64,000 nt of DNA from positions 198,037 to 262,036 of the forward strand of contig KQ965757.1 of NCBI GenBank assembly GCA_001574975.1. Reading direction: 5' to 3'. This DNA is from Gonapodya prolifera JEL478 (Eukaryota > Monoblepharomycota > Monoblepharidomycetes > Monoblepharidales > Gonapodyaceae). The notes under the pieces were generated by a model that saw nothing but the letters and a program-made list of their open reading frames with translations, was not told the DNA's origin and did no database searches. Position 1 is the stretch's first letter. Each line of letters opens with the position of its first letter. Positions 16,686-27,966 of the stretch are shown here, one piece after another. The position numbers were made by a program, and so were the translations under genes.

Positions 16686-17620
16686 ATGTCAAGGTATCAT
16701 TGCACCGCAACTAATGGTAAGGCCGCTTTTACATCACTGGTTCCCACAAAGAGCCACGTGGAGCTCGTTGGTCGGGGCTTGAACGTATTCGAACAAATTA
16801 TGTTCGAATACCGGGATACAGCTTGTACGGAGGTGGAAATCGCGACACACCGTAAAGTCATGAGCGTCCTCATGGCAAGCTCCTTCGGGAGAGAGCTTGC
16901 CTCGCTCGCGATTCACGACACCAGGGGGTTTGTCCCGGGGAGCAACATCGTCTCAATACTCACCCAAAGCGTGATCGGATCACGCTCGTTTCGCCACACG
17001 CTCGTTTCGCCAGATCATTTTCGAGCCAACGCTTCCCTTCTTTCACCTGCTTTAAGACATGGCGAGCTCTGGAATCCTCGCGGATTTGTGGCAGCGTCAG
17101 GGAAAGGTTCCGCGGCAAACCGACACCCCAAGCATTACGATATGTCTCATCCTTCTGCGGGCACTCATGCAAGATATGGACAGGGACACTGCGGCTCGGT
17201 ATCGAGAGCTTAAAAAAGCGCACAGTTTCAAATGTTTTGTCGTGAATGAAGGAGGCCAACGGCGTCGGTGATCTTGGAACAGATGTGGCTTCCCGGGCAT
17301 GGCAGACATTTAGGGCATCTGAGGTCGCACTGGACCTCTCTTATGGTTCGAATTTGGAAGTCTATGAGGGCTACACAAAAGACGGTGAACTTGAGTATAT
17401 GGATGGAATGCTGGAGGGCTGGCGCAAAGCAAAGGAAGACCACAAGGACATTTGCTTCGAATCAGTATGCGCAGCGGTGGGATGTACCAATCTCACCCCA
17501 ACGAAGAAGTGCAGGGGATGTCTCATGATCATATACTGCGGCATGGCCTGCCAGAAGAAACATTGAGCGAGGCATAAGGTCGTGTGTAGAAGGGACTTTT
17601 GGAACGTGGATGCCGTGCTA
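16686..17620 (+). pseudogene. MYND zinc-finger family, decayed copy 2
   Basis: Begins within the family's N-terminal block (LVGRGLNVFEQIMFEY). It then has EVEIATHRKVMSVLMASSFG, a frame change near 17000, and ITICLILLRALMQDMDRD near 17130. A second frame change leads to the last frame, which ends in the best-preserved finger of the set: VCAAVGCTNLTPTKKCRGC, then LMIIYCGMACQKKH. TGA at 17564 occupies the Trp position of HWxxHK, and the bases beyond still read ARHKVVCRRDFWNVD. All four ligands of the first two pairs are present. It lies in tandem with copy 3. Confidence 0.65.
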
Positions 17621-18079
17621 CCACTAGATGGGGTCAATTGGGTGCCCCAGGTGACCCCAAACCCTGTCGAGCTCCCGTTTGTGCCCGATGATGTGGATTA
17701 GGTTCTTAGATTGTACTGGGTGTGTAGCATAGGGAGCGAATGCTCCAATATGGTAGTACCGGAGAATTTTTGGGGTTTCTTTTTTTAATTGAGCACAAAA
17801 AGCTTTTCTGTCATTTGTACAATTGGATAACTGCAAAATAGCTTTTTACATAATGGAAATGCTCCCCGTCGTCCGGCGAACGCTGTCGGCTCTGAAACGA
17901 CGATTTCAGAAAGAGGGTGTTCAATTTAACCGTCACTATGTTGCCACGGTCCACCACACCCTCTTTGGCATCTCCCACCACGCCCCGTTCATTTCCTTTT
18001 CCACGGTGGAGAGTAAGCCGTTTGAATCTCTCGTCGACGGTTTCCCCACCCAATCCATCGCACGTCGATGGTGCGAGCA

Positions 18080-18990
18080 AGTGACAGTTACAGGCGGGCC
18101 ATGTGAGAGCTCTCAAGGAAGTGGATCGCAGCCAATTATGTCGCAGAGAACGGCGAGGGGCATGAGGAGCTCGTGAATGGGGACAGCCTCTACCTCATAT
18201 TCTACACGGAAGATAATTTAGAAGGGATCACGACGCCCGCGGCGAAGCTGGACATCGCAACGCATCTCAAAGTCATGAACGCCTTCTTTGCGAGTTGCTT
18301 TGGGAAGGAAGTGGCGCTCCACTGCCTTCCAGAAGATGTGTCCGAGTTTCTTTATGTTGACGACTTCCCATTACTCCTAAATCTCACAACCAGGTCCCGC
18401 GCCTTTCGAACGATTGTTCTTGAGCCATCAACAACTTTTTCCTCGTCTCATTGAGATATTCGTCTCGTGTATCCTCGCGGTGGATGTCATGCCAAATCAT
18501 GAAGGGGATTTTTCTCTCCAAATGACAGAAACTTTGTTTATCAGCGCCAGCAATTGGATCGCTATTCTTCGATCACTTATGCATGACATGAACAAGGAAG
18601 CTGCGATGCGGTACGATGGCATGAAAACAAAGCATCGGCAATTGGAACTTGTCGTAACAAAAGTAGAAAGGATCTGCAGATGCGACGCCAGCCCTCGCAA
18701 AACGAAAGACCTGTGGACGGAGTCCATTTTAACAGGGACAGCAATCGAATTCCTGTTTCATCTAAACTCAGAACTATACGAGGACATTCCTGAAAAGGAT
18801 TGGGATCCCACGCTGATGTTATTCCGCCAAGTTAAGGAATCGATGAAGTTAGATTCCTTTGAATCAGGGATGCACCAACCTCACCCCAAAGAAGAAGTGT
18901 GAGCGCTGTTGGATGTCGATGTACTGCGATGCTGCGTGCAGAAAAGACATTGGGCGAGGCACAAGGCCGTGTGCAGGAGAGATTTTGGGA
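18080..18990 (+). pseudogene. MYND zinc-finger family, decayed copy 3
   Basis: The N-terminal block is readable from about 18080 (DSYRRAM, a TGA, then ELSRKWIAANYVAEN). It continues through KLDIATHLKVMNAFFASCFG and LHCLPEDVSEFLYVDDFP. A frame change near 18420 leads into LFPRLIEIFVSCILAVDV and the rest of the domain. Near 18850-18960 the finger is split by frame changes. Its pieces read KKCERCWMSMYCDAAC, and one frame over QKRHWARHKAVCRRDF. This copy keeps TGG (Trp) at the position that is a stop codon in copies 1 and 2. Confidence 0.65.
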
Positions 18991-19174
18991 ACGTGTAGCG
19001 GACTAATCTAGATTCTGAATCTCGGAAATGGACAGCTGGTGCGAAGCTAGGAGACGTCAAACAATATTCTCTTGTGTTCGGGAGTTTATTTGTAGAGCAT
19101 ATATACATATTCCCGGGTAGTATTTAGTTGTTCGTTCATCAAGATGCAAGTTCTTCGGAGATGCTCAAAGGTGA

Positions 19175-20245
19175 TCAAACAACTGCGATCGCTGCGACAG
19201 CGGCAAGCACGAGCCCGAGAAGCGAGACCGCGACATTGCCAGCAGCTCCATTTCCTTGCGCCGACGAAGTGCCTGGCGACGTCGAGCCGGTGCTTGTGGC
19301 TGAAGAGGTTGAGGCGCGTGTCGTTGTTGATGCTTTGGATGTGGTGGTACGGCTGGCAGCTGAGGCTGAAGCAGGAAGCGAGGTGGGGGCTGGGGCCGCA
19401 GTCGTGGGATCGGCTGCTGGCGTAGCGTCGGGTGCGGCGGCGGATGTAGCAGGTGCGGGAGCAGCTGTGTGGTCAACAACGACCAAGCAGATTAGCGACC
19501 ATTCTCTTCCACAGAGAAAATCAGAATGCCTCACCACCGGTGCCACCGTTCTGCGTCACACATTGGTTTTTCGCTATGTCCCATTTGGTCACACCCTGAG
19601 CCTCCCTGTCGCACCCCGAGCAGAAGTTGACCGGTCCGTACTGATACACAAGAGCGCCATCTCCGAGGGTGGCGACAGGTCCGGTCAGCATGGAGTCAGA
19701 CGGGCAAATAGGGTACACGTCGGTGGGTGCGGTGGAAGTGGCGGGGTTGAGGGGGAACGTGCCGGCTCCGCAGCAGCAGCGGTATTTCGCGCCGCCCATG
19801 GCAGTGGGGGAGCTGGAGGAAAGTGTGAGCGACAATTGCAGACTTCTGGAAAGCCTGGTCCTCTTCTCACATGCAGCAGGCGCTGAACGACCAGGTTGGA
19901 GCGAGCGTGTAGTTTACGTTTGCGGTGAACGTCCCGTCGGCGATCGTGACACCGGCGCCAATGGTGCCGGATTGAGCACCAGACAGACCGAATGAGTATG
20001 TGATATCAAATTTCCCCTGATGTATCGAGTGGTTCCGACGCCATTTTTGACAGTGAGCAAAGAAGACGGCAAAAGAGGCACAAGCGGCTACACACCTCGT
20101 AAGTGTTGCCGGAACCAGTCACAGCAGCTTTACACTGGGCGTCGACAGCGGCAGCGTCCCAGGTGAGAGTGACTGCCTGGGCGGCGACGGAGCTGAAGAG
20201 CGAGCAGCCGAGCAGGGCGGCAGATAGGAGAAGACTGCGTAGCAT
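19175..20245 (-). CDS. Secreted CCC-motif protein, GPI-anchor-like tail (family member A)
   Basis: Unrecognised family. Exons 20245-20096, 20016-19871, 19812-19595 and 19464-19175 fit in phase, giving 267 residues. A signal peptide (MLRSLLLSAALLGCSLFSSV, ending AAQA) precedes a conserved core. The core contains LTWDAAAVDAQCKAAV, KFDITYSFGLSGAQSGTIGAG, NYTLAPTWSFSACCM and GGAKYRCCCGAG. After GPVNFCSGCDREAQ comes an Ala/Thr/Ser/Pro-rich linker. The protein ends in a hydrophobic tail (GNVAVSLLGLVLAAVAAIAV) like a GPI-attachment signal. Exons 1 and 2 have the same lengths (150 and 146 nt) and phases as in member C at 46060. It is predicted to sit at the cell surface or wall. It lies in tandem with broken member B. 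Confidence 0.75.
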
Positions 20246-20518
20246 CACGGCAATGGGACGATGATGAAGTGTTGAAAAGTGCGTAATCAGTGGCTCTTGG
20301 TTTCTGACACTCTGAAATGAGAGGCGGTATTGTGGCAGAGGTGAGGGAGCGATCATTTTTGCACGCTGGAGAAAAATCCCAACCGCCCTCAACCGCCCAC
20401 CACCGAATCATCAGATAGAATGAGCCATGCGTTTTTGTTTGAATGTTGAAGATTTTAGTTTTTCTCTAGAGCAAGAATACATATATCCGGACCTTCAGCT
20501 CATTTACCCCGTATACTA

Positions 20519-21450
20519 TCACGCCACTACAATTGCAACGACTGCAGACGCAACAAGGCCAAGCGCCGAGAGTGAAGTGCTGGCACCCACTCCATTGCCT
20601 TTGGGTGTTGATGAGGCAGTTGAGGTGGGGCTAGAAGCTAAAGCGGCTGCAGTCGCGGCAGCCGAAGGGCTTCCGCTAGCCCCAGCAGCTGTCGAGGAGC
20701 CTGAGCCACTGACAGTGGGTGCCGGAGCGGGAGGTGCTGAGACAAGGGCAACGTCTTCAGGCGGACCTTTCAATGAAAGGTACCTACGCAGAACTTACCT
20801 GCGGTGGAGCCTGCAGAGCGGTACGAGATGGGACCATTTTGGAACACCCCTTGTTCCATCTCCAAGGCTGGCAATGGGAGTCGTAAGGTCAGTGCCCGTG
20901 GGGCAAGCGGCGTATACATTGGTGGGGGAGGTCGACACGTTAGGAGTGATGGCGACGTTTGAAGCACCACAGCAGCAACGGAACTTGGGGCCGCCCGTAG
21001 CGGTTAGAGAGCTGCGGGGGAAGAGCGTGGTGGGTTTTAGAGAAAGCAGATATGGAAGTCTCCAGCGACCGCGACTCACATGCAGCAAGCGCCGAAGGAC
21101 CATACCGGAGCAAGGGTGTAGTTGACCATCGCAGAGTACGTTCCAGCAGTGACCGTTACACCAGATCCGATAGTACCCGATAACGCCCCCGACAGACCAG
21201 CGGAATACGTGATGTCAAATTTTCCCCAAAAGTTTGGTTCGGACGAGACAGCGCGTGAGCGGCAAACGACACTGAGAACAACGTGCATTCAGATCCATGC
21301 ATCGTATGTATTGCCAGAGCCAGTGACGGCGGCTCTGCATTGTGCATCCACCGCGGCAGCGTCCCAGGTGAGAGCGACTTGCTGAGCAGCGACAGCGGCA
21401 GCGCCAAAGGCAGCCAGAGCGAGGGCGAGGAGATTGCGAGTGTACTTCAT
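20519..21450 (-). pseudogene. Secreted CCC-motif protein, damaged member B
   Basis: Same order as member A: signal peptide from 21450 (MKYTRNLLALALAAFGAAAV), LTWDAAAVDAQCRAAV, KFDITYSAGLSGALSGTIGSG, NYTLAPVWSFGACCM, GGPKFRCCCGAS, an Ala/Ser-rich linker, and a hydrophobic tail (SALGLVASAVVAIVVA). The first intron's donor reads GAT/GCATGG instead of the GAT/GTATGG of member C. No acceptor AG lies next to the expected exon 2 start. One extra base near 20840 shifts the frame in the stretch that reads DGTEVFQNGP in member C. The gene is therefore probably non-functional, unless splicing avoids these sites. Confidence 0.7.
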
Positions 21451-22960
21451 GACTGATGTCGATTGTTCAGAGGTGTGGTTGTTTCGAATGGATGATGGCG
21501 GGGCCTTTTGAATTGCCGGGAGGATCCATTTTTGCTGGCCTGAAGAAAAATTGAACAGTTCAAGGGACCTCGGCAAAGTCATAAAGAGTCAATTATGTTT
21601 TTTCACATACCTAGCAAAAACAATGGCGGGGTGCTGTCTTCTGCGATGCCCTGCCGGAAAAGATGAACCGATCCACCGAATGACTTGCCAGGGTTCATTC
21701 CAGACTTTTTGCTGGGAAGACAGCGAGCGGTGCTCACTCCAATCAAATTTTAAATTTTTCATGAATACATCTAGCGGCGCGCCGAGAGTTATTCGCTGGT
21801 GCGGACTGTACCAGGTTCCACGATGTGTATGGAATTAATGCCACAATCAATTGGGGAATGGCACCAACGACAACGCGATAGTAGATACTCGGGTGCGGTG
21901 ATTGGTTGCTGGCAGCAGAGGGTCACCTAATGCACCATGTGTTGTAATTTTGAGAACCTCAAGAAGTACGGCTTAGGTAAACTGTATATGGGCGGCAGCT
22001 TTCACGGGTGATAGCTGAACCCTACAACGTACGTAGCAAGATATGTTGGTGGTCGGGCCCGTACTGCAATATCACGAAATACAGGTGGACTATGAGCAGC
22101 TGAAAGAAGCAGTGCCGGGATGAGGTTCGATGACCAATATGAGTGATCGAATTGGCGAGTACGCCTTGTGGAATCAATGAAATAATATTTGTCGTGAAGA
22201 GTAACAAAACAGATGTCTCGATTCTGATACAAGATTCCTAATTCCTTCCTTCAAAGGACAAAACTCTCGCCATCAACAAATGCATTGCTACAAGACTGTA
22301 CGAAGGGTAGCGGGGCAACAAGATAAATGAGTCACCTGCATTTGGGTCGGAGTAACCCGCGAACAGGGTACGGGGAAATCACGAAGGGGGTGCTGGGTCC
22401 GGCATCAGCGCGCATCAGGCGCGACAGGACACATCTGCGATCCTTCCGTGGATTGAGATGACACATTTCTCTGACAAAGTCACTCGTACTGGTTGAATGT
22501 TCCCGTTGTGGGTATAACGTCATGGTCAGATGCAAAGCACGAACGATATTGACTTGTCTTCATGGGACTTCTGAGTATTGACCCCTTCCAGTCGGAGGAG
22601 GGAAAGCTTAGCACCGCGAGACATCCGAAGCACTTCTCCTTGTTGCATCCTAGTATGTACCGCCATAAGGCAGTCGACGGAATCAGTCAATGACTTAACT
22701 CCCAACCCGCCAGACCCTTGTTTGCCCTGCTACCCTTGTCCACTCCCATTAAAAGCATACACGGCGTGCTTTTCCTCCACTCTAAATTGAGAACTCAAAG
22801 TCTATCCAACCCCAACAAAAAGTGAGTGTCGGCCTCCCAACCCCGTTTGGCTTGATCTTCGGGGTCTGTGACGTCCTTTCCGCTGTTCTCTAATAACGCC
22901 CTCTCATCCCCACCTTGGACATCATCGTCGTGGCCTCTTCCTCTCAGGCTCTAATCTGCG
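21451..22960. other. Intergenic region without recognised gene
   Basis: About 1.5 kb. Short open frames only, none with a recognisable motif. The right end leads into the signal-peptide-like start of the next element at 22961. Confidence 0.5.
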
Positions 22961-24660
22961 ATGCGGTCGTCTAGTTTCAACATTGTTGCAATTGCTATCC
23001 TCTTAAACTCTCCTGCCACCTCGACGGCATGACCCCTCCACTCCCGCCAATCCGAGGGAGAAACCTGCTCCCTTCTCATCAACCAGAAATGTTGAGTCGG
23101 ATCATCCGGGTGGGATGTATTCTGAGAGTACTTGGCAACCGTGACAGTCATTTACATATTTTATGTGACGGACTCTTCCTGTGACAACAGGTGTCGTAAC
23201 GCCACCAAACAACATTAAGCGTTGCCGCCAGTGTGATGTTGGTAAGTGCAGAACTGGTCGTCCCAAGAACTCTTCACTAAGGTCACTTCACATGTTGATT
23301 GTTTCGAAATGAACCAGGTTGGACCGGCTATAGTAACGACCACACCAAGACGCTGACGTGCAACACGGCCAAGAACTGAAACTCGCCGGGCACAAACTAC
23401 TCTTCTGGAAACCCGTACTGTCTTTGGAACTCTGCTACCCACCAGGCGTCGTGTGTCCAGTGCAAAACAAGTGAGTAAATGCGTCTCATCGGACCTTTAT
23501 TGTACGTTTTTTACGTGATATCTCTTAAGGTGCCGTACGCTGCAGCCCCACAGGCGTGAAGGAAACGTGTGAGAAAAATGCCTGGGTGGCGGACCTTTGC
23601 ACGGACCCGGTCTTCCCACTCTGCGTCCAAGGAGGGTCTGGCTTCGACACCATGGCAACCTGTCATTGCCAGAAAGGTGAGTTTGAAAGCCCATACAAAT
23701 GTGTCCTCTTTTGCCCCGCTCTTCTGGCGTCAGTGATCGACTGTTGTGCCTTGTGAATCATCAAGGTCTTCAACAATGCACCAGCGACGACACCGCTGTG
23801 AAACCTTGCAGCGATAGCGGAACTAGATGGAACACTAACGGCACCCGCGACGCCAGTTCCGACAACTACATCTGCCAGCAAGTCGTCGCCTACTCTGGGA
23901 CAGCTGGGTCTACTTAGTGCGCTTGCAAGACAGGTGAGTTACCACTTCTGACTTTGAGTAAAATCAGTGAGCAATATTCGATGTACTTGCAACTTTAGGG
24001 GACCCAAAATGCAGCGCAACGGGCGGCATCGAAACTTTCAATGCCGGAACTCCTTCACCACGGGATTGCCTTCTTGCGGCGCCGACGGCTCGAAGCTCAC
24101 GCAATGCGTGACGAGTGGCCATTTTGCGAGCTGTCAATGCGAGACTGGTGAGTTGAACGTCACAGCACGTTTTCTTGAGTATTTACTGTTTTGACGTTCA
24201 TCATGGGGCCATGATATCTTTCATTTAGGCGAATCCTATTGCACATCAACATTCAACATGCAACCACATCGGATCCGGTCGAATGATTTGCGTCGCGGAC
24301 GAGAGGTCGTTCACTCCCGGTGACTGCACCGGCGACCCGTTTGTCACTCTTCCTCATTGCTCTCGTCATCGTGTGGTTGTGCTCCAGGTCAGTAATCAAC
24401 CTGCTCTCTTTAATCCAATTCACGGACTTACGCGCTTCCTACAGGCATACTCGAGTGCCGAAACACCACCGTGCAGCAGTATGGCGGGCAAGGTGGGTGG
24501 ATGGATCTCAACGTTGCATAAGGTGAGTTTACTCGTGAAAACGACCAAAGTCATCGATCCGATAGTTCACTACACTCTTAGTTCCGGGCGTAGCATGCTC
24601 TGTCTGAGATCACGTACGGCAACCACATGTCGACTTGTAGTACTAATATTTTGAAATTTG
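22961..24660 (+). pseudogene. Modular Cys-rich membrane protein, decayed
   Basis: A signal-peptide-like start, MRSSSFNIVAIAILLNSPAT, lies at 22961. Then come repeated Cys-rich exons of 100-170 bases. Most end in a short C-x-C motif followed by a phase-1 GTGAGT-type donor: ATCHCQKG (about 23680), CACKTG (about 23930), ASCQCETG (about 24150). The last extracellular exon runs into a hydrophobic helix (LSLFLIALVIVWLCS, about 24345-24390). A basic tail, HTRVPKHHRAAVWRAR, follows. A TGA lies in NTAKN/NSPGTN (about 23379), a TAG after SGTAGST (about 23915), and at least two modules change frame. The original was probably a type I membrane protein with repeated extracellular modules. No named domain was recognised. 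Confidence 0.5.
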
Positions 24661-25097
24661 TTTCTATTTCCCAATTCTACGCGCAGATGTGCTAAATTAG
24701 CGGTTGTTATTCTAGAAAAACAGTAATGTTCACTCTTACTTCTCTCCGATACAATTTGAGTTGTTTCATCGGCTTGCGATGTGTGTTCCGGCTCCAATGA
24801 ACGACCTTTTGAGGTTTGCGAAAGGCCATGCTTTCAAAGACTCCGTTTCATTCAAAGTAAATACTGCTTGTGAACGGGGGAGGAGGGAAAAAGAGGGGAA
24901 AGAGAGGAAAGGCCTGTTGCAATCCGAAGTCTAAATTTTGCCACGTTTATTGTGCCGCCATCCACTCCCTTTCCCGCCAGAAAGCCCACCCTTTCTCCCC
25001 CTCTCTTTCCTCGACCACCACCCGCACTTCCCACTCTCCCTTCTAGTGGTCCCATCCCCATCCTCGCCATCACAGCTGAGTCTGACACCTCCTCCCG
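24661..25097. other. Intergenic, ARL1 5' flank
   Basis: About 440 bases with a purine-rich stretch near 24885-24910 and a pyrimidine-rich stretch near 24985-25050, just before the ARL1 start. These are typical of a fungal promoter or leader. No gene is seen. Confidence 0.4.
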
Positions 25098-26175
25098 ATG
25101 GGCATCTACTTTTCTAAGCTTTTCGAACGGCTATGGGGGAACAAGGAGGTCCGGATATTGATTTTGGGGCTTGATGGTCAGTGGCCTGCTGCTTGAGATG
25201 GAGCGGGACTGGAGAGTGGCGTGGGGAGGGGAGGGTTCGTGGCATCGGATGAATGTGGGGACTTGGACTGGACTGGGTATCGGTGATGTTTAGTGACTCT
25301 CATCGCCCGCTTCTCGACGAAAATCTGACGTTCTCTCTCGCTCTCCGACCCTCGCGTTACACAAAGGGGCCGGGAAGACGACGATTCTGTACCGCTTACA
25401 AATCGGGGAGGTGGTGACAACGATCCCCACTATTGGGTTCAACGTGGAGACTGTGACTTGGTACGTTGCTGATGGCGATATGTGGGGCTTGCGGCCTGCT
25501 GGGGCGAGCGGGGGAAGGACAATGAAAGGGCAAACGCTAACCGTTTCTTTGGACTCGCCACATTGCCACCGTCACGAACGTACCTTTTCGGACCACTCAC
25601 TCACCCGTGAATGTCACTATTTGGGCTATGCTTTTCGAACTCTTGTCTTGTCGACGCCTGGCTTGTCGTCGTACACCCACGGATACCATCTCCGATACTC
25701 CCTCACGGAATTCATCCCCTTCCCGCTCCACCCCACCCCACCTGTTCCTCTCCCCTCTCTCAAACAATCTCCACCGACCACTTCCTCTACTCCTCCCTCT
25801 TCTTCTCCGACACTTCCCACCGAACCCAGGAAAAATGTCAAATTCCAAGTCTGGGACCTGGGCGGACAAACCTCGATCCGCCCGTACTGGCGATGCTACT
25901 ACTCCAACACGGACGCCGTGATATACGTCGTAGACTCGGCGGACAAGGACCGGATCATGGTGTCCAAAGACGAGCTGATGGCGATGCTTGACGAGGAGGA
26001 GCTGCGGGACGCCGCGTTGCTGGTGTTGGCGAATAAACAGGACATTCCCGGCGCCATGTCGGCGGGCGAGATTACAGAGGTGTTTGGATTGGGACAGTTG
26101 AAAAGGAGGAGTTGGATGATTCAGAGGTGTTCGGCGGTTAAGGGGGAGGGCCTGACGGAAGGGATGGATTGGTGA
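25098..26175 (+). CDS. ARL1: ADP-ribosylation factor-like GTPase Arl1
   Basis: Small GTPase of the trans-Golgi that recruits golgin tethers. Exons 25098-25176, 25377-ish to 25460 (the acceptor puts the first base at 25367) and 25830-26175. The N-terminus [19 protein letters not shown] has the myristoylation Gly2. The P-loop GLDGAGKTT is formed across intron 1. Switch I reads [12 protein letters not shown]. Switch II reads [19 protein letters not shown], close to the Arl1 signature. NKQD (residues [10 protein letters not shown]) is the guanine-specificity motif. The frame reaches TGA directly after EGMDW. Arl1 proteins usually run about ten residues further, so a small last exon beyond a GTGAGT at 26174 is possible. 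Intron 2 is long, 369 bases. Confidence 0.9.
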
Positions 26176-26745
26176 GTGTTGTGGGGATGCGAATGGATAT
26201 GATGGCGGGGGGGCCCGTGGGGTGACGACGGGAGCTCCGTTGCGGAACTCGCGGAGGAGGGAACCCTAAACCTGCGGAATGATGGTCAGAAGAGGACGAA
26301 TGGGACCGCAAGCAACTGTCTACTCGTGCACTGGACCAAGATTGAAGGCGAGTGAGGTCGTGCGAAGGTTAGCGCGCGAGCCTGCTGGACGCAGATTGGA
26401 AGTAGAAGATGTGGAGTTCCTTCACCTCCCTGCCCCTCCTCCCCTCCCTGCCCGTTCGAGATCTCTTCCCATCATGAACTGACAAGAACCGTCTTGCTTT
26501 CGCTCTCTGTTGTTCTTCCCCATTTCCGTATGACTGCTTGTCACGAATATCTTCACCCTTCGGTCTGTTCATGACACACAAGGTTGGTATCGGCTATCAC
26601 CAAAGGATAGTGACGTTCTTTCTGTATTTAGACAGCACTGGATTTGTAAAATGTAGTTCTTGTATTCGAGCATTTCTTGTGGCAGAACTTTACATTTCGA
26701 ATTTATCCAGCCTCGGTCGACCTCACTCACAGAATCACTGGCACG

Positions 26746-27533
26746 ATGCGCGGAAGCATCTCACGGACAGTATCGTCGCTGACGGCACGCCCGCTGCTCC
26801 CGTCTTCCCTCGCCCCCACCCTGCTGTCGTTCGTCGCTCCTCCTCTGGCCCGTGCTCAATCCAAAAGTTCGAAAAAAGGCGAGTTGTCGCTCTCGCGAGG
26901 CATCGATTCCCCTCAAAGAAGAAAAGAAACACTAAATTGATTTCTTATCACGCAGGAGCCGCCAAAGTGAAGTCTGTCTCGTCGTCGGACAAGTCTGCAA
27001 ACGCGGCACCTATCGCCGTCCTCCCACTCCCTCCATCGCCCGAACCCATCCGCCTCCTCAACAAATCCATCCGCCGTACTGTCGACCTTGACTTCCGGAA
27101 ACGGTACGATCCTCCCGTGACGCCGGGACCAGGAGACCTACCCAACCTCCCGTCCCGCATGGACCTTTTCTCCCGGTCACACCCTGACCGCATCACGCCC
27201 GGATCCATCGTTCTCGTCGAGCAAGCGCAGTCGGTAACGCGCCCTGCTCGAACGACGTTTGCGGGCGTGGTCATCGCGATCAACCGGAACGGACTCGCCA
27301 CCAACTTCACGGTTCGCAACACGGTGCTCAAGACCGGGGTGGAGATGACGTTCCCGGCGTTCTCCCCGCTGGTCACCAAGATCACCGTGCTGGAGAAGGG
27401 GACCGGGTACCGGAGGGCCAAGCTGTATTACCTGCGAGACCGACCAAAGGTGTTCGAGAGGGTGGAGGACGTGAAGAAGAGGGCGTCTATCGCGGCGGCG
27501 GCGCGGGCGAAGCTTGCAGCACAGTCGGAGTAG
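26746..27533 (+). CDS. IMG1: Mitochondrial large-subunit ribosomal protein bL19m
   Basis: Component of the mitochondrial 54S ribosomal subunit. Exon 1 (26746-26878) encodes a basic, Ser/Leu-rich mitochondrial presequence (MRGSISRTVSSLTARPLLPS). Exon 2 (26956-27533) carries the bL19 domain, with PGSIVLVEQAQSVTRPARTT, then FAGVVIAINRNGLATNFTVR, GVEMTFPAFSPLVTKITVL and RAKLYYLRDRP. Joining needs a GC-AG intron: AAAAAAG/GCGAGT to CACGCAG/GAGCC. This keeps the frame through SSKKGAAKVKSV. About 236 residues, a usual size for fungal bL19m. No other GT donor in this stretch gives an in-frame join. Confidence 0.85.
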
Positions 27534-27966
27534 TCTTCGGTGGGATGGCAAGATGGTCGCATGTCTAGACTGTACAAAGTCCTGTACTATCTGAATGACA
27601 CGAGTGAAGTGTCGATTGCACGTCATTGTGTTCGAGAACTTGCGCTTTGATGCTCGCACGAAGTTTTTTTCTCAGGCGTCTAGATTTGTGTTAGTGTGGT
27701 AATTTGGTCGGAAGCAGCTGACACATCAAGTATGGCGCGTAAAGCACAAACGATGTTCCAAGGATGACATCAATCATCCACCCGAACCGAATCACAGCCA
27801 CTCGTCCAGCATCCCTTCACCAACTATTAACGAGCTTACACTTGGAACCAAGCCAAACCCGGTCAGTACCCTTCATCCAGGTTCCCGGCGCGCCTGCGCA
27901 TCCACCACTCCTTGGCAACGTCACCCCCGATCCTCTCAGGAACCGACTCTCTTACCATCCCCGATC

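Noticed and set aside
16545-16690. Poly-A tract as evidence that MYND copy 2 is a retrocopy
   Set aside because: The A-run is upstream of the sense strand. A retrocopy tail would lie downstream.
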